NCBI RefSeq assembly: GCF_022836845.1
Contig: NZ_JAJNNZ010000003.1
Coordinates: 124,001 to 188,000, forward strand
DNA: 64,000 nt
Direction: 5' to 3'
Origin: Vibrio gelatinilyticus
Lineage (GTDB): Bacteria > Pseudomonadota > Gammaproteobacteria > Enterobacterales > Vibrionaceae
Shown: in pieces, positions 27,356-35,837 of the stretch
Numbering within the stretch: position 1 is the first letter of the stretch
How the letters are laid out: every line of letters starts with the position of its first letter
Position numbers and translations under genes: made by a program
Notes under the pieces: generated by a model
What the model was told of the DNA's origin: nothing
Databases searched by the model: none
What the model saw: the letters and a program-made list of their open reading frames with translations, nothing else

Positions 27356-29716
27356 ATGCCGATTCAAAGATTAGAGCCTTCACAGCTATACCACGCAGCA
27401 GAACTGGAAAAATTGCCGTGTAAGTCAACCAAAGAACTTGCACCTATTGATGAGATTGTCGGACAAGAACGAGCCCAAAAAGCAGTCGAGTTCGCAATGT
27501 CGATCAAAGAAAAGGGCTATAACATATACGCAGTTGGTCACAATGGACTGGGTAAGCGTACCATGATACTGCGCTATTTAAATCGCCATCAACATGATGC
27601 GGATGCACTGTTCGATTGGTGCTATGTGTCTAATTTTGAAGACACTCGTACGCCTAAGGTCCTCAAACTACCTTGTGGAATGGGGTGGAAACTTAAGCAA
27701 GATGTTGAAAAACTCATTACAAAGTTGGTCAATGCCATTCCGATGGCGTTTGACAATGAGTTGTATTTTAGCCGAGCAGATAAACTGAAAAATGATCTCG
27801 CCAAAAAGCAACAAGTTGAATTGGCAAATCTTAGCGAAGATGCCAAGTCCAAAGGGGTTAGCTTAACGTTAACCACTCAAGGAGACTACCAATTTGTCGC
27901 TATGAACGGTGAAGACTTACATACCGAAGAAAGCTTCGACGAATTAACGGTTGAAGAGCAAGCCAAATTTGAAACGACGATCGACGAGTTAGAAATTAGC
28001 CTACGAAACATGGCCCGAGAGCTCACAAGTTGGGAAGATACCTACACTGAGAAAATCTCGAAACTCAATGAAGAGGTGACACTAGGCGTTATCGGGCACT
28101 TTATCAAATCATTAAAAAAGGACTACAACGGGTATTCAGAGATTAAAAAATACCTCAGTGACTTGCAGAAAGATATCTGCGAAAACGTTGACCTTTTTCT
28201 CGAAGAAAGTAATGAACAAGCAGAAATTGCTACCGCTTCGTTAGATAAGAAATTGCCTCGTCGGTACAAAGTTAACCTCTTGGTCAAACAAACGTGTGAT
28301 GACTTTCCGGTTATCGTAGAGGAAAATCCCAATTATCATTCTTTATTTGGCTATATTGAAACGGCGACCTTCAAGGGAACGGTCTTTACGGATTTTTCTT
28401 TGATCCGTGCGGGTAGCTTACATAAGGCCAACGGCGGCGTGTTACTGATGGATGCGGTGAAAGTACTTGAGCAGCCGTACGTCTGGGATGGTTTAAAACG
28501 TGCCCTACGCTCACGGCAACTGAGTTTTACTTCATTGGAAAAAGAGGTCACGTTAACAGGGACAGTTTCTTTGGATCCACAACCGATCCCGTTAGACGTG
28601 AAAATAATTTTGTTTGGTGACTACAGAACGTATCAATTACTCCAGCACTATGACCCTGAGTTTAGTGACTTGTTTAAAGTCACGGCCGACTTTGAAGATG
28701 AAATGACGCGAACGGCAGACTCAGAGCTGCATTATGCTCGGTTTATCTCAAGTATTGTCCATGATAACAATATGTTGCACTGTGACCGTAAGGCTATTGC
28801 TCGTATTATCGAACACAGTTCTCGGCGTTCAGGGAATCAAAATAAGTTGTCGTTACATTCGGCGCATATTGCTAATCTACTTCGAGAATCCAACTATGTT
28901 GCCCGATCCGCTAAATCGAATATTATTCGCGCGGGCCATGTCGACCAGGCTTTGAGCTATCAGAAAATGCGAGTTGATCGCTTACAAGATAGTGTGATGG
29001 AAAGCTTTACCAACGGGATGACGCTTATACATACTTGTGGCAGCGCTGTTGGGCAGGTTAATGCTTTGTCTGTGTTGAGCACGAGTGATCACATGTTTGG
29101 TGCCCCCAACCGTATTACCGCGACAGCGTCGTATGGAGATGGTGAGGTTATCGACATTGAGCGTAGTGTCGATTTAGGTGGCAGTATTCACTCCAAGGGA
29201 GTGATGATACTCACGGCGTATTTATCTTCCGTATTTGGAAAAAATGCCAAGGTGCCTTTAAATACCACAATCACATTTGAGCAGTCATATGGTGGTGTCG
29301 ATGGTGACAGTGCGAGCATGGCGGAGTTCTGCGCTGTAGTTTCGGCATTTTCAGGGCAGCCAAATCGACAGGATATTGCCATTACAGGATCGATGAATCA
29401 ATTTGGTGAATCCCAGCCTATAGGTGGGGTGAATGAAAAGATCGAAGGCTTTTTTGATGTGTGCGTGATCAAAGGTCGCTCCAAAGAACAAGGGGTCATC
29501 ATTCCACGCTCTAATGTGCACAATTTGATGCTACGAGCAGATGTTGTAAAAGCGGTTGAAAAAGGCGAATTCCATATCTGGGCTATCGACCATGTGACCG
29601 ATGCAATTGAAATTTTTGCTGGCAAACCAGCGGGCATCCAGTCGCTCGAAGGGAGCTACCCTATCGATACTGTTTACGGTATCGCTCAGGCTCGCTTAAA
29701 CGCCCTGCGCAAGTAG
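27356..29716 (+). CDS. LonB-like ATP-dependent protease family protein
   Basis: The 786-residue protein has an N-terminal AAA region and a C-terminal Lon protease domain with the catalytic Ser652 in GGVDGDSASMAEF and Lys695 in GGVNEKIEGF, 43 residues apart as in Lon. The ATP site is poor: the Walker A-like loop is GHNGLGKRT and the Walker B-like strand is GGVLLMDAV. This agrees with the soluble LonB-like group that includes E. coli YcbZ. A strong AAAGGAGG before ATG 27356 decides the start over a GTG at 27350. Targets are unknown. It ends in a good terminator. Confidence 0.88.
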   Translation: MPIQRLEPSQLYHAAELEKLPCKSTKELAPIDEIVGQERAQKAVEFAMSIKEKGYNIYAVGHNGLGKRTMILRYLNRHQHDADALFDWCYVSNFEDTRTPKVLKLPCGMGWKLKQDVEKLITKLVNAIPMAFDNELYFSRADKLKNDLAKKQQVELANLSEDAKSKGVSLTLTTQGDYQFVAMNGEDLHTEESFDELTVEEQAKFETTIDELEISLRNMARELTSWEDTYTEKISKLNEEVTLGVIGHFIKSLKKDYNGYSEIKKYLSDLQKDICENVDLFLEESNEQAEIATASLDKKLPRRYKVNLLVKQTCDDFPVIVEENPNYHSLFGYIETATFKGTVFTDFSLIRAGSLHKANGGVLLMDAVKVLEQPYVWDGLKRALRSRQLSFTSLEKEVTLTGTVSLDPQPIPLDVKIILFGDYRTYQLLQHYDPEFSDLFKVTADFEDEMTRTADSELHYARFISSIVHDNNMLHCDRKAIARIIEHSSRRSGNQNKLSLHSAHIANLLRESNYVARSAKSNIIRAGHVDQALSYQKMRVDRLQDSVMESFTNGMTLIHTCGSAVGQVNALSVLSTSDHMFGAPNRITATASYGDGEVIDIERSVDLGGSIHSKGVMILTAYLSSVFGKNAKVPLNTTITFEQSYGGVDGDSASMAEFCAVVSAFSGQPNRQDIAITGSMNQFGESQPIGGVNEKIEGFFDVCVIKGRSKEQGVIIPRSNVHNLMLRADVVKAVEKGEFHIWAIDHVTDAIEIFAGKPAGIQSLEGSYPIDTVYGIAQARLNALRK

Positions 29717-29723
29717 TTCACCA

Positions 29724-29750
29724 CATGGCGCAGTATTGCGCCATGGTTTT
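29724..29750 (+). terminator. Terminator after the LonB-like gene
   Basis: CATGGCGCA (29724-29732) and TGCGCCATG (29737-29745) form a 9-bp stem with a four-base loop, followed by GTTTT. Confidence 0.8.
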
Positions 29751-29825
29751 ACCTCTTTGTCTCACTTCTAATATTCATTTGGGCATTAACTCATCTACGC
29801 TTAAATAAATAGAGAGGAGAGACCA

Positions 29826-30266
29826 ATGAAAATACAGACTGTTTTAATGTTATGTTTATTGCCACTCAGTGTCGCACTCGCGGATGGAAAGGGACAAAGT
29901 AAGAAAAATAACAAAATGGATCGTGGAGAGGAAGCGGAATGCGTCAAAGGCGCTTCTAATAAAACGGCAAAAGGCCCGAGCGATTGTGGCTTAGTGAATG
30001 CAAGTGATAATAACAAGAGTGTTCACAGCGGCGGTAACCCCGGAAAAGGCAATGGTAAAGACGTTGACGGGATGAAACAGAAAGACCAGAGTAAAGACAA
30101 AGACAAAGACAAAGACAAAGACAAAGACAAAGACAAAGACAAAGACAAAGACAAAGATAAAGACAAAGATCGTTATGATATCGAAGATAACGCCGAAGAC
30201 GTGATGAAAAAAGATAAGATGGACGAAGAGAAAGTCGAACTTCTTAAAAAAGAGAATGATAGCTAA
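29826..30266 (+). CDS. Secreted acidic/basic Lys-Asp repeat protein
   Basis: This 146-residue protein has a signal peptide (about 1-18, MKIQTVLMLCLLPLSVALA) and a charged mature chain. A (Lys-Asp) tract begins near residue 90, coded by ten perfect copies of AAAGAC (30093-30152) and three near copies up to 30170. The rest is Lys-, Asp- and Glu-rich with a C-terminal DKMDEEKVELLKKEN. It has two Cys (ECVKG and SDCGL). It is probably a disordered periplasmic or exported protein. AGAGAGGAG precedes the ATG. No family is recognised, and repeat number may vary between strains. Confidence 0.7.
   Translation: MKIQTVLMLCLLPLSVALADGKGQSKKNNKMDRGEEAECVKGASNKTAKGPSDCGLVNASDNNKSVHSGGNPGKGNGKDVDGMKQKDQSKDKDKDKDKDKDKDKDKDKDKDKDKDRYDIEDNAEDVMKKDKMDEEKVELLKKENDS
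30093..30170 (+). repeat. AAAGAC hexanucleotide repeat coding Lys-Asp
   Basis: Ten perfect copies of AAAGAC (30093-30152) are followed by AAAGAT, AAAGAC and AAAGAT. All copies are in frame, so gain or loss changes only the length of the Lys-Asp tract. Confidence 0.9.
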
Positions 30267-30332
30267 ACTTGTAATGAATCGGCAATGGATTGAGCCAGCC
30301 CCACCGAGTGTCGCTGGCCAAATTAATAGGGA

Positions 30333-30830
30333 CTACTGTTGATCTTTTAGTCTCGCCATGTAATAGGTTGATATATACTCACCATCACGAAAGGCTGAGC
30401 AAAGAGCTTCACCTTCGATTTCGAATCCGTATTTATTATAGAGTGCGATTGCCGCTTTATTGTCAGCGTTCACTTCTATTTGAATTCGTTGAATATTTAG
30501 CCAGTTATCAGCAAGATCTATCACTGTTTCAAGTAATTTGCTACCAATCCCCATACCATGATAATCATCATGAACTCCCAGGCCAAAGCTAGCGCAATGT
30601 GCGGTGCGAGGTTGCTGCGAGTGTTCGAATCCGATGTTGCCGACAACCTTACCTTCATACTCAGCTACATAACTGTAAACACCAACAGGCATATCGGTGA
30701 GTCGTTTTTGCCACATCTCTACGGACGGATTTGGCAACTGTAGGGTTTCTCTTTGAGCAAGAGGTTGCGCATAAACCTGACAGATGCCTGCGGCATCGCT
30801 GATTTTTGTGGGTCTAACTACTATGTTCAT
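30333..30830 (-). CDS. GNAT-family N-acetyltransferase
   Basis: The 165-residue protein has the acetyl-CoA binding stretch FGLGVHDDYHGMGIGSKLLETVIDLADNWLN (motif A, with the R/Q-x-x-G-x-G/A pattern as HGMGIGS) and the YNKYGFEIEG motif B end. The pattern resembles small-molecule acetyltransferases of the YhhY/phosphinothricin type. The acceptor is unknown. It lies 78 bases from the EEP nuclease gene on the same strand, so they may share a transcript. Confidence 0.85.
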   Translation of the reverse strand: MNIVVRPTKISDAAGICQVYAQPLAQRETLQLPNPSVEMWQKRLTDMPVGVYSYVAEYEGKVVGNIGFEHSQQPRTAHCASFGLGVHDDYHGMGIGSKLLETVIDLADNWLNIQRIQIEVNADNKAAIALYNKYGFEIEGEALCSAFRDGEYISTYYMARLKDQQ

Positions 30831-30908
30831 TTTGGATGCCTGATAACTGTTTGAGAAAAAGTGATAACTTTGTATAGATAATGGAATTTTACAAGCTTAT
30901 CAAGAGCT

Positions 30909-31922
30909 TTATTGCTGCCTTTCGGCGATTGTGATGCAAACGAGAGCGTGGTCGCTGCCCTGGTCATCGATACCGTAAGTTGGGTCAACAATGTGTTTGT
31001 CAACAAGTTGATAGTCGACGACGTTAAACAACCCATAGGCATGGTTTGCGCAAAATTCACAGGAAACCAGGATATGGTCAAGTCGATTACCGCGTTCGCC
31101 ATGAAAGTGAGTGATCGGCTCTGTCGGCTGGGTATGATTGCTATCAATAGCCAAGCATTGTTGTTCTAATGACAGCTGCCAACTGTCGTGAAAGGTATAA
31201 GGTGCAATCGTTTCTTGTGAATCAGGTCGTCGGTGACGTCCAGTTGACCGCAATGGAGCGAATTCCGGAGCGGTTAAGTTGTTATTAAAGTCCCCCATCA
31301 GAACGAAAGGGCGTTGGGTGAGTTGCTTGCTCTTTACGATATATTGATGAAGGTAAAGAACCTCACTTTGACGAAGGGAAGTTGATTGCATGCTTCCTTC
31401 GATCTCTTCTAGCCACTTTGACAACGTATCATCGCTATTTGAAACTTCAGGCAGCATTGGTCTTTGGGATTTTAAATGAACCACAAAACAGTCAAGCTCA
31501 CCTAGTGGCGAGGTGGATACGGAAACATGCAATGGACGGCGGCTAAATTGATAATCATGCCCTGAAGGAAAAGACGGGTTACTCTGGAGGCGCATGGGAA
31601 ATCTAGAGGCAATAGCAACACTAGGCTGGAAGTGAATGTAATCAGATTCAACCACACAGGGTTCATTGATTGCGAAATAAGGGTATCCAGCAGACTTGAC
31701 CAGTTCCTCAAGTGCTATTGCTGAGAAAACCTCTTGAAAACCGATAATATCGGCGTCTACCTCGCTCAGAGTTCTTTGCAACCACTGCGTTTTCTGTTGC
31801 CATTGCTTTCTACTATAGATGTTCTCCATCTCGTAGAAAGCATTGGGTGGCGCGACAAAGTTGTATAGATTGAGCGTTGCAACTTTAATTGTACTAGTCG
31901 ATGGCAACAGATTAGACTCCAA
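30909..31922 (-). CDS. Endonuclease/exonuclease/phosphatase-family protein
   Basis: The 337-residue protein has the EEP fold: VATLNLYNFVAPP, DADIIGFQEVFS, VLMGDFNNNLTAPEF and GSDHALVCITI are the metal-binding and catalytic motifs in order. It could cleave nucleic acid or phosphate esters of lipids or inositol; the substrate is not indicated. The frame begins at a TTG (31922), and GGAG lies so close that the true start may be the TTG at 31907. No signal peptide is visible, so it acts in the cytosol. Confidence 0.85.
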   Translation of the reverse strand: MESNLLPSTSTIKVATLNLYNFVAPPNAFYEMENIYSRKQWQQKTQWLQRTLSEVDADIIGFQEVFSAIALEELVKSAGYPYFAINEPCVVESDYIHFQPSVAIASRFPMRLQSNPSFPSGHDYQFSRRPLHVSVSTSPLGELDCFVVHLKSQRPMLPEVSNSDDTLSKWLEEIEGSMQSTSLRQSEVLYLHQYIVKSKQLTQRPFVLMGDFNNNLTAPEFAPLRSTGRHRRPDSQETIAPYTFHDSWQLSLEQQCLAIDSNHTQPTEPITHFHGERGNRLDHILVSCEFCANHAYGLFNVVDYQLVDKHIVDPTYGIDDQGSDHALVCITIAERQQ

Positions 31923-32003
31923 GTTATCGAAAGTTGATGGGATGTCTGATTAAATTAAGTTCACTATCAAAGGTTTATCAATAATAGCATTAAGGATTAC
32001 AGC

Positions 32004-33191
32004 ATGGTTACTAGGGAAAGCTCAAAAGATTGGCGTACACCGGAAAACTTTCTCATTATTATCTCCATTATCGTCCCTATTGCGTTTTCTAGTTGGATGG
32101 CGTTACTAAACAATTTTGTGATTGAGAAAGCCAATTTCGATGGTGCTGATATAGGCTTGTTGCAAAGTGTTCGTGAAATCCCGGGGTTTCTTGCCTTTAC
32201 CGCTGTTTTCATTCTGTTGTTTATTCGCGAGCAAAAGTTTTTGATTGTTTCGTTACTTATGCTATCTGTCGGAACTTTGCTAACCGGTTTTTTTCCTTCA
32301 GTGACAGGGCTTTTGATCACTACCTTTATTATGTCAGTTGGTTTTCATTACTTTGAAACTCTCAAGCAATCATTGTCTTTACAGTGGCTTAGTAAAGATG
32401 AAGCCCCAGAAATGCTGGGTAAGTTAATCTCTGTGGGTGCGTTGGCTTCTCTGGTAACCTACGGCGCACTTTGGGTGATGCTTGAGCTATTGCAACTCGA
32501 ATTTATTTGGGTGTATTCCATCGCTGGTGGAGTAGCCTTGATTTTGGTTATCCTGATTGCCCTGTCATTCCCTCAATTTAAAACAGAAACGCCTCAAAAT
32601 AAGAAATTGGTGCTACGTAAACGATATTGGCTCTATTACGCTCTGACTTTCATGAGTGGTGCAAGACGACAGATATTTACCGTGTTTGCTGGATTTTTGA
32701 TGGTCGAAAAATTCGGTTACACCGCCGCGGAGATCACCTTGCTGTTTCTGATTAATTACCTGTTTAACTTCCTGTTTGCAAAGAAAATTGGTCGTTTTAT
32801 TGGTATAGTGGGTGAACGCAAAGCCTTAATCTTTGAATATGTCGGTTTAGCATTTGTCTTTGTAGGTTACGCCGTGGTGCAATCGGCAGAGTGGGCTGCG
32901 GCACTTTATGTTATCGATCACCTGTTCTTCGCACTGGCGCTCGCCATCAAAACCTATTTTCAGAAAATTGCTGATCCAGCTGATATGGCTTCAACTGCAG
33001 GGGTATCCTTTACCATTAACCACATCGCAGCGGTCGTAATTCCAGTCACTTTCGGTTTTATCTGGTTAGTGTCACCCTCTAGTGTCTTTTATATTGGTGC
33101 CGGAATGGCTATCGTTTCCTTACTATTGTCTTTTAATATCCCCCAAAAGCCTCAAGAAGGAAATGAAGTTCGAGTTTTAAAATGGACTTAA
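32004..33191 (+). CDS. Major facilitator superfamily transporter
   Basis: The 395-residue protein has about twelve hydrophobic segments and the loop pattern of MFS carriers (for example FLAKKIGRFIGIVGERKALI between TM8 and TM9). The N terminus is cytosolic (MVTRESSKDWRTPENFL). It resembles uncharacterised proton-coupled sugar or drug exporters, and no substrate can be named. It is divergent from the EEP gene and ends before a hairpin shared with the HlyD-like gene. Confidence 0.85.
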   Translation: MVTRESSKDWRTPENFLIIISIIVPIAFSSWMALLNNFVIEKANFDGADIGLLQSVREIPGFLAFTAVFILLFIREQKFLIVSLLMLSVGTLLTGFFPSVTGLLITTFIMSVGFHYFETLKQSLSLQWLSKDEAPEMLGKLISVGALASLVTYGALWVMLELLQLEFIWVYSIAGGVALILVILIALSFPQFKTETPQNKKLVLRKRYWLYYALTFMSGARRQIFTVFAGFLMVEKFGYTAAEITLLFLINYLFNFLFAKKIGRFIGIVGERKALIFEYVGLAFVFVGYAVVQSAEWAAALYVIDHLFFALALAIKTYFQKIADPADMASTAGVSFTINHIAAVVIPVTFGFIWLVSPSSVFYIGAGMAIVSLLLSFNIPQKPQEGNEVRVLKWT

Positions 33192-33197
33192 ATAAAA

Positions 33198-33219
33198 GAG
33201 CGCTTATCTCTAAGCGCTC
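33198..33219 (-). terminator. Terminator of the HlyD/DUF3302 pair
   Basis: GAGCGCTTA (33198-33206) and TAAGCGCTC (33211-33219) pair over nine bases. On the minus strand the stem is followed by TTTTATTT, so it should end the HlyD-like transcript. Confidence 0.8.
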
Positions 33220-33245
33220 AAATCGTCGTTTGTAATGCCAAAAAA

Positions 33246-34376
33246 TTAATGGTCTAGGTAGAGATAGTTTTGCCAACTTTTCATTCGAATGAGAATTTTT
33301 CTCATTATAGAAACGTGGTGAAAACTGTCGGAATAGACGGAAATTTCTGCGCTAGAACCAAGGGGAAGAATGAACTCACTCATGTTGCTTGTAAGTTCTA
33401 ATTTAACCATCGCACGACCCTGAGTCATAAGTGCTCGAGTGCCCAGAAGAGAACCACGAGCCTGGATCTGACCTTCACCGATTGCGGGTATCACTTCAAC
33501 AATCCTTCCTTGGAATACTCGCCCTGGTAAGGCTCTGAAAATAAATTCGGCTTCAAAGCCTGCCTTCAATCTTTGCAATGAGTTTTGTCTAAATGCACCT
33601 ACAAAGTAGTTTTCTTCGGTATGAATAAACGTCATGACAGGAGCGAGAGGCAAGGGTACCGCCATCATTCCTGGGCGTAATGCAAGTTGAGTCACGTATC
33701 CATCGGTAGGAGCGCGGACGACGGTTTCTTGTAAGTTAAATTCTGCTTGAACCAACTGTGCACGTAGCTCTGCTACCGCAGTATTTTCACCGTTTATCTC
33801 AGACTCAAATGCTAGGCGAGCACTTTCTTCCTGAGCCGTTGTAGCTTCAAAGGCGGCTTGAGCCGCTTTAAAGTTTTGGCGGCGAGTGTCAACTTGCTGC
33901 TCTGTAAATGCGCCTTTTTTAAAGCCAGCCTGATAACGTTTAAACTCGCGTTCAGCTTTGTCCCTGTCAGCTTGGGCCTGAATCGAGTCTGATTGCGCTG
34001 CTTTATAGGCGCTTTCAAGTTGTAATACGTCTTGTTCTGCTTCGGCGAGAGCGGCTTGCTTGCGAATGACTTCGGCTTCAAAAGGTATTGGATCTATTTT
34101 AAAGAGCACATCACCTTTTCGAAGAGGTGTATTGGGTTTAACCTCAACGTCGACTACTTTGCCTCTTACACTCGAGACTATCGGTGTCGTTGTATAGATT
34201 TGCTGGCCAATTTGGGTAAAAGGATGGTTGTAGTTCATTAATAAAATGAGCGTGCCAATCAGAACGACGCCTCCTAACACAGCAGTAGGTACTGTCCATT
34301 TATTGAGAGGGATCTTAAATATTTTAAAGACAGCGATACACAATGCGGTGTAGGTTAATATCAGTAATAGATCCAT
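33246..34376 (-). CDS. HlyD-type membrane fusion protein (YibH-like)
   Basis: The 376-residue protein has N-terminal membrane helices (about 2-20 and 30-47), a barrel-lipoyl half (VRGKVVDVEVKPNTPLRKGDVLF), a long coiled coil (about 105-200) and the return lipoyl half (VRAPTDGYVTQLALRPGMM). It is likely an adaptor for an inner membrane exporter. The next gene upstream codes a DUF3302 protein three bases away, as in the E. coli yibI-yibH pair. A partner pump is not present in the window. GGAGAAG precedes its ATG. Confidence 0.88.
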   Translation of the reverse strand: MDLLLILTYTALCIAVFKIFKIPLNKWTVPTAVLGGVVLIGTLILLMNYNHPFTQIGQQIYTTTPIVSSVRGKVVDVEVKPNTPLRKGDVLFKIDPIPFEAEVIRKQAALAEAEQDVLQLESAYKAAQSDSIQAQADRDKAEREFKRYQAGFKKGAFTEQQVDTRRQNFKAAQAAFEATTAQEESARLAFESEINGENTAVAELRAQLVQAEFNLQETVVRAPTDGYVTQLALRPGMMAVPLPLAPVMTFIHTEENYFVGAFRQNSLQRLKAGFEAEFIFRALPGRVFQGRIVEVIPAIGEGQIQARGSLLGTRALMTQGRAMVKLELTSNMSEFILPLGSSAEISVYSDSFHHVSIMRKILIRMKSWQNYLYLDH

Positions 34377-34379
34377 GGG

Positions 34380-34769
34380 CTACTTCTCCTCCATGCCGTC
34401 TTTATTTTCTTGAGTGATACCTTGCGCTGCCAAAGGTTTTTTTTTCATTGATTGAACTTCTTTTTTTAGCATGGAAACTTCATCCACTAGTTGTTCTAAT
34501 CGATGATGAAGGTCGTGCTGCTCTTCTTCTAATCGATGAAAGCCCCAACCACGTTCTTTTCGCCATAAAGTGGCCCAGATCCATAAGAAAGGCCAAATCG
34601 CGTGCAGGGTGAACAGGCTTACCCAGCCCGACACATGTATGGCATCTTGGTGTGGATGGTCACGTTCTTTGGCGATTTCGTAGGGAATATCGTGGATCAC
34701 GATAATGCCATAGAAGATCACAAGAGCGACAAAAATGAGTAAAACTAAGGCGACGTAATCGAGAAACAT
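34380..34769 (-). CDS. DUF3302 inner membrane protein (YibI-like)
   Basis: The 129-residue protein has two hydrophobic segments (FLDYVALVLLIFVALVIFYGIIVI and WVSLFTLHAIWPFLWIWATLW) and a coiled-coil tail (EEEQHDLHHRLEQLVDEVSMLKKEV). DUF3302 proteins accompany YibH-type adaptors. It may anchor or form part of an export complex. It precedes the HlyD-like gene by three bases and is the first gene of the pair. Confidence 0.85.
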   Translation of the reverse strand: MFLDYVALVLLIFVALVIFYGIIVIHDIPYEIAKERDHPHQDAIHVSGWVSLFTLHAIWPFLWIWATLWRKERGWGFHRLEEEQHDLHHRLEQLVDEVSMLKKEVQSMKKKPLAAQGITQENKDGMEEK

Positions 34770-34918
34770 AATACATCCTTGATTAAGTTAGGAAATTCCG
34801 CTTAATATGGCGAATAAATGGTCAAATTAAAGGCTTGGTAGCATGATTAGTAATAATGCTAAGTTAAGTATTTGTTATATTTATGTATTATGCAATGGTT
34901 TTGTGTAGATAACACGTT

Positions 34919-35821
34919 GTGGAGATTGCTTTGCTTTATCAAGGAGAGTTTGCAGCTGTAGGTGCTGCGATAGTTTGGGCCATCGCGACGTGGATATACA
35001 GTCGATTCAGTCATCATTTTAGTGCCCTGCAACTAAACATAGTTAAAGGACTTATTGCATCGATGATGATGCTTGTAGTTCTTCCCTTTCTGCCAAGCAG
35101 TTATATCACTATCGACAGCCAATATTTATGGATACTGGGCATTTCTGGGGTGATTGGGATTGCAATAGGCGATAGCGCGTATTTTGCATCGTTAAAGCGC
35201 ATTGGTGCCAACAAAACGTTATTGCTTGAATCTTTAGCGCCTCCTTTATCGGGGATCCTTACGTTAGTATTTTTGGGCACCGCACTTGCACTGTCGAATT
35301 GGATGGGCGTTGTGATCACTACGATTGCAGTCGCATCTGTGGTATTCCAACCAAGTCGTGATATGGGTGAAAAGACCGATATGCTCGGGGTCGGCTATGG
35401 TCTTCTTGCGAGTATTTGCCAAGCTTCTGGCGTAGTGATTTCTCACTTTGCGTTAGTTTCTGGTGATCTACCACCATTAGTAGGCGCGTTAATTCGGTTA
35501 GTGATTGGTGTAGGTGCCGTTGCTATTTTTATCCCATTCCTTGAGGATAAACCTTACCAATCTATGAGAAGTAGAGCCTCTACACTGGATAAAGTGAGTT
35601 GGTTTTGGCTACTGACAGCGATATTTGTGGGTACTTTTTTGGCCCTGTGGTTACAACAAATTGCGTTAAAGCACGCAAATCCGGCGGTAGCTCAAACGTT
35701 GATCGCCACAAGTCCACTGTTTATTCTTGTTATCTATGCGATTAAAGGACAACCCATTTCTAAGCGAAGTTTACTGGGTACAATAGCAGCTCTGTTTGGT
35801 ATCTCTTTGTTTTTTATATAA
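34919..35821 (+). CDS. EamA/DMT-family transporter
   Basis: The 300-residue protein has ten membrane helices in two EamA repeats (AAVGAAIVWAIATWIYSRFS, about 7-140, and GVGYGLLASICQASGVVISHFAL, about 158-300). It probably moves a metabolite or amino acid. The frame begins at GTG 34919 without a Shine-Dalgarno sequence. GGAG at 34921-34924 lies six bases before TTG 34931, which may be the real start (four residues shorter). It is a single gene. Confidence 0.85.
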   Translation: MEIALLYQGEFAAVGAAIVWAIATWIYSRFSHHFSALQLNIVKGLIASMMMLVVLPFLPSSYITIDSQYLWILGISGVIGIAIGDSAYFASLKRIGANKTLLLESLAPPLSGILTLVFLGTALALSNWMGVVITTIAVASVVFQPSRDMGEKTDMLGVGYGLLASICQASGVVISHFALVSGDLPPLVGALIRLVIGVGAVAIFIPFLEDKPYQSMRSRASTLDKVSWFWLLTAIFVGTFLALWLQQIALKHANPAVAQTLIATSPLFILVIYAIKGQPISKRSLLGTIAALFGISLFFI

Positions 35822-35837
35822 AATACTAAAATTAAAT

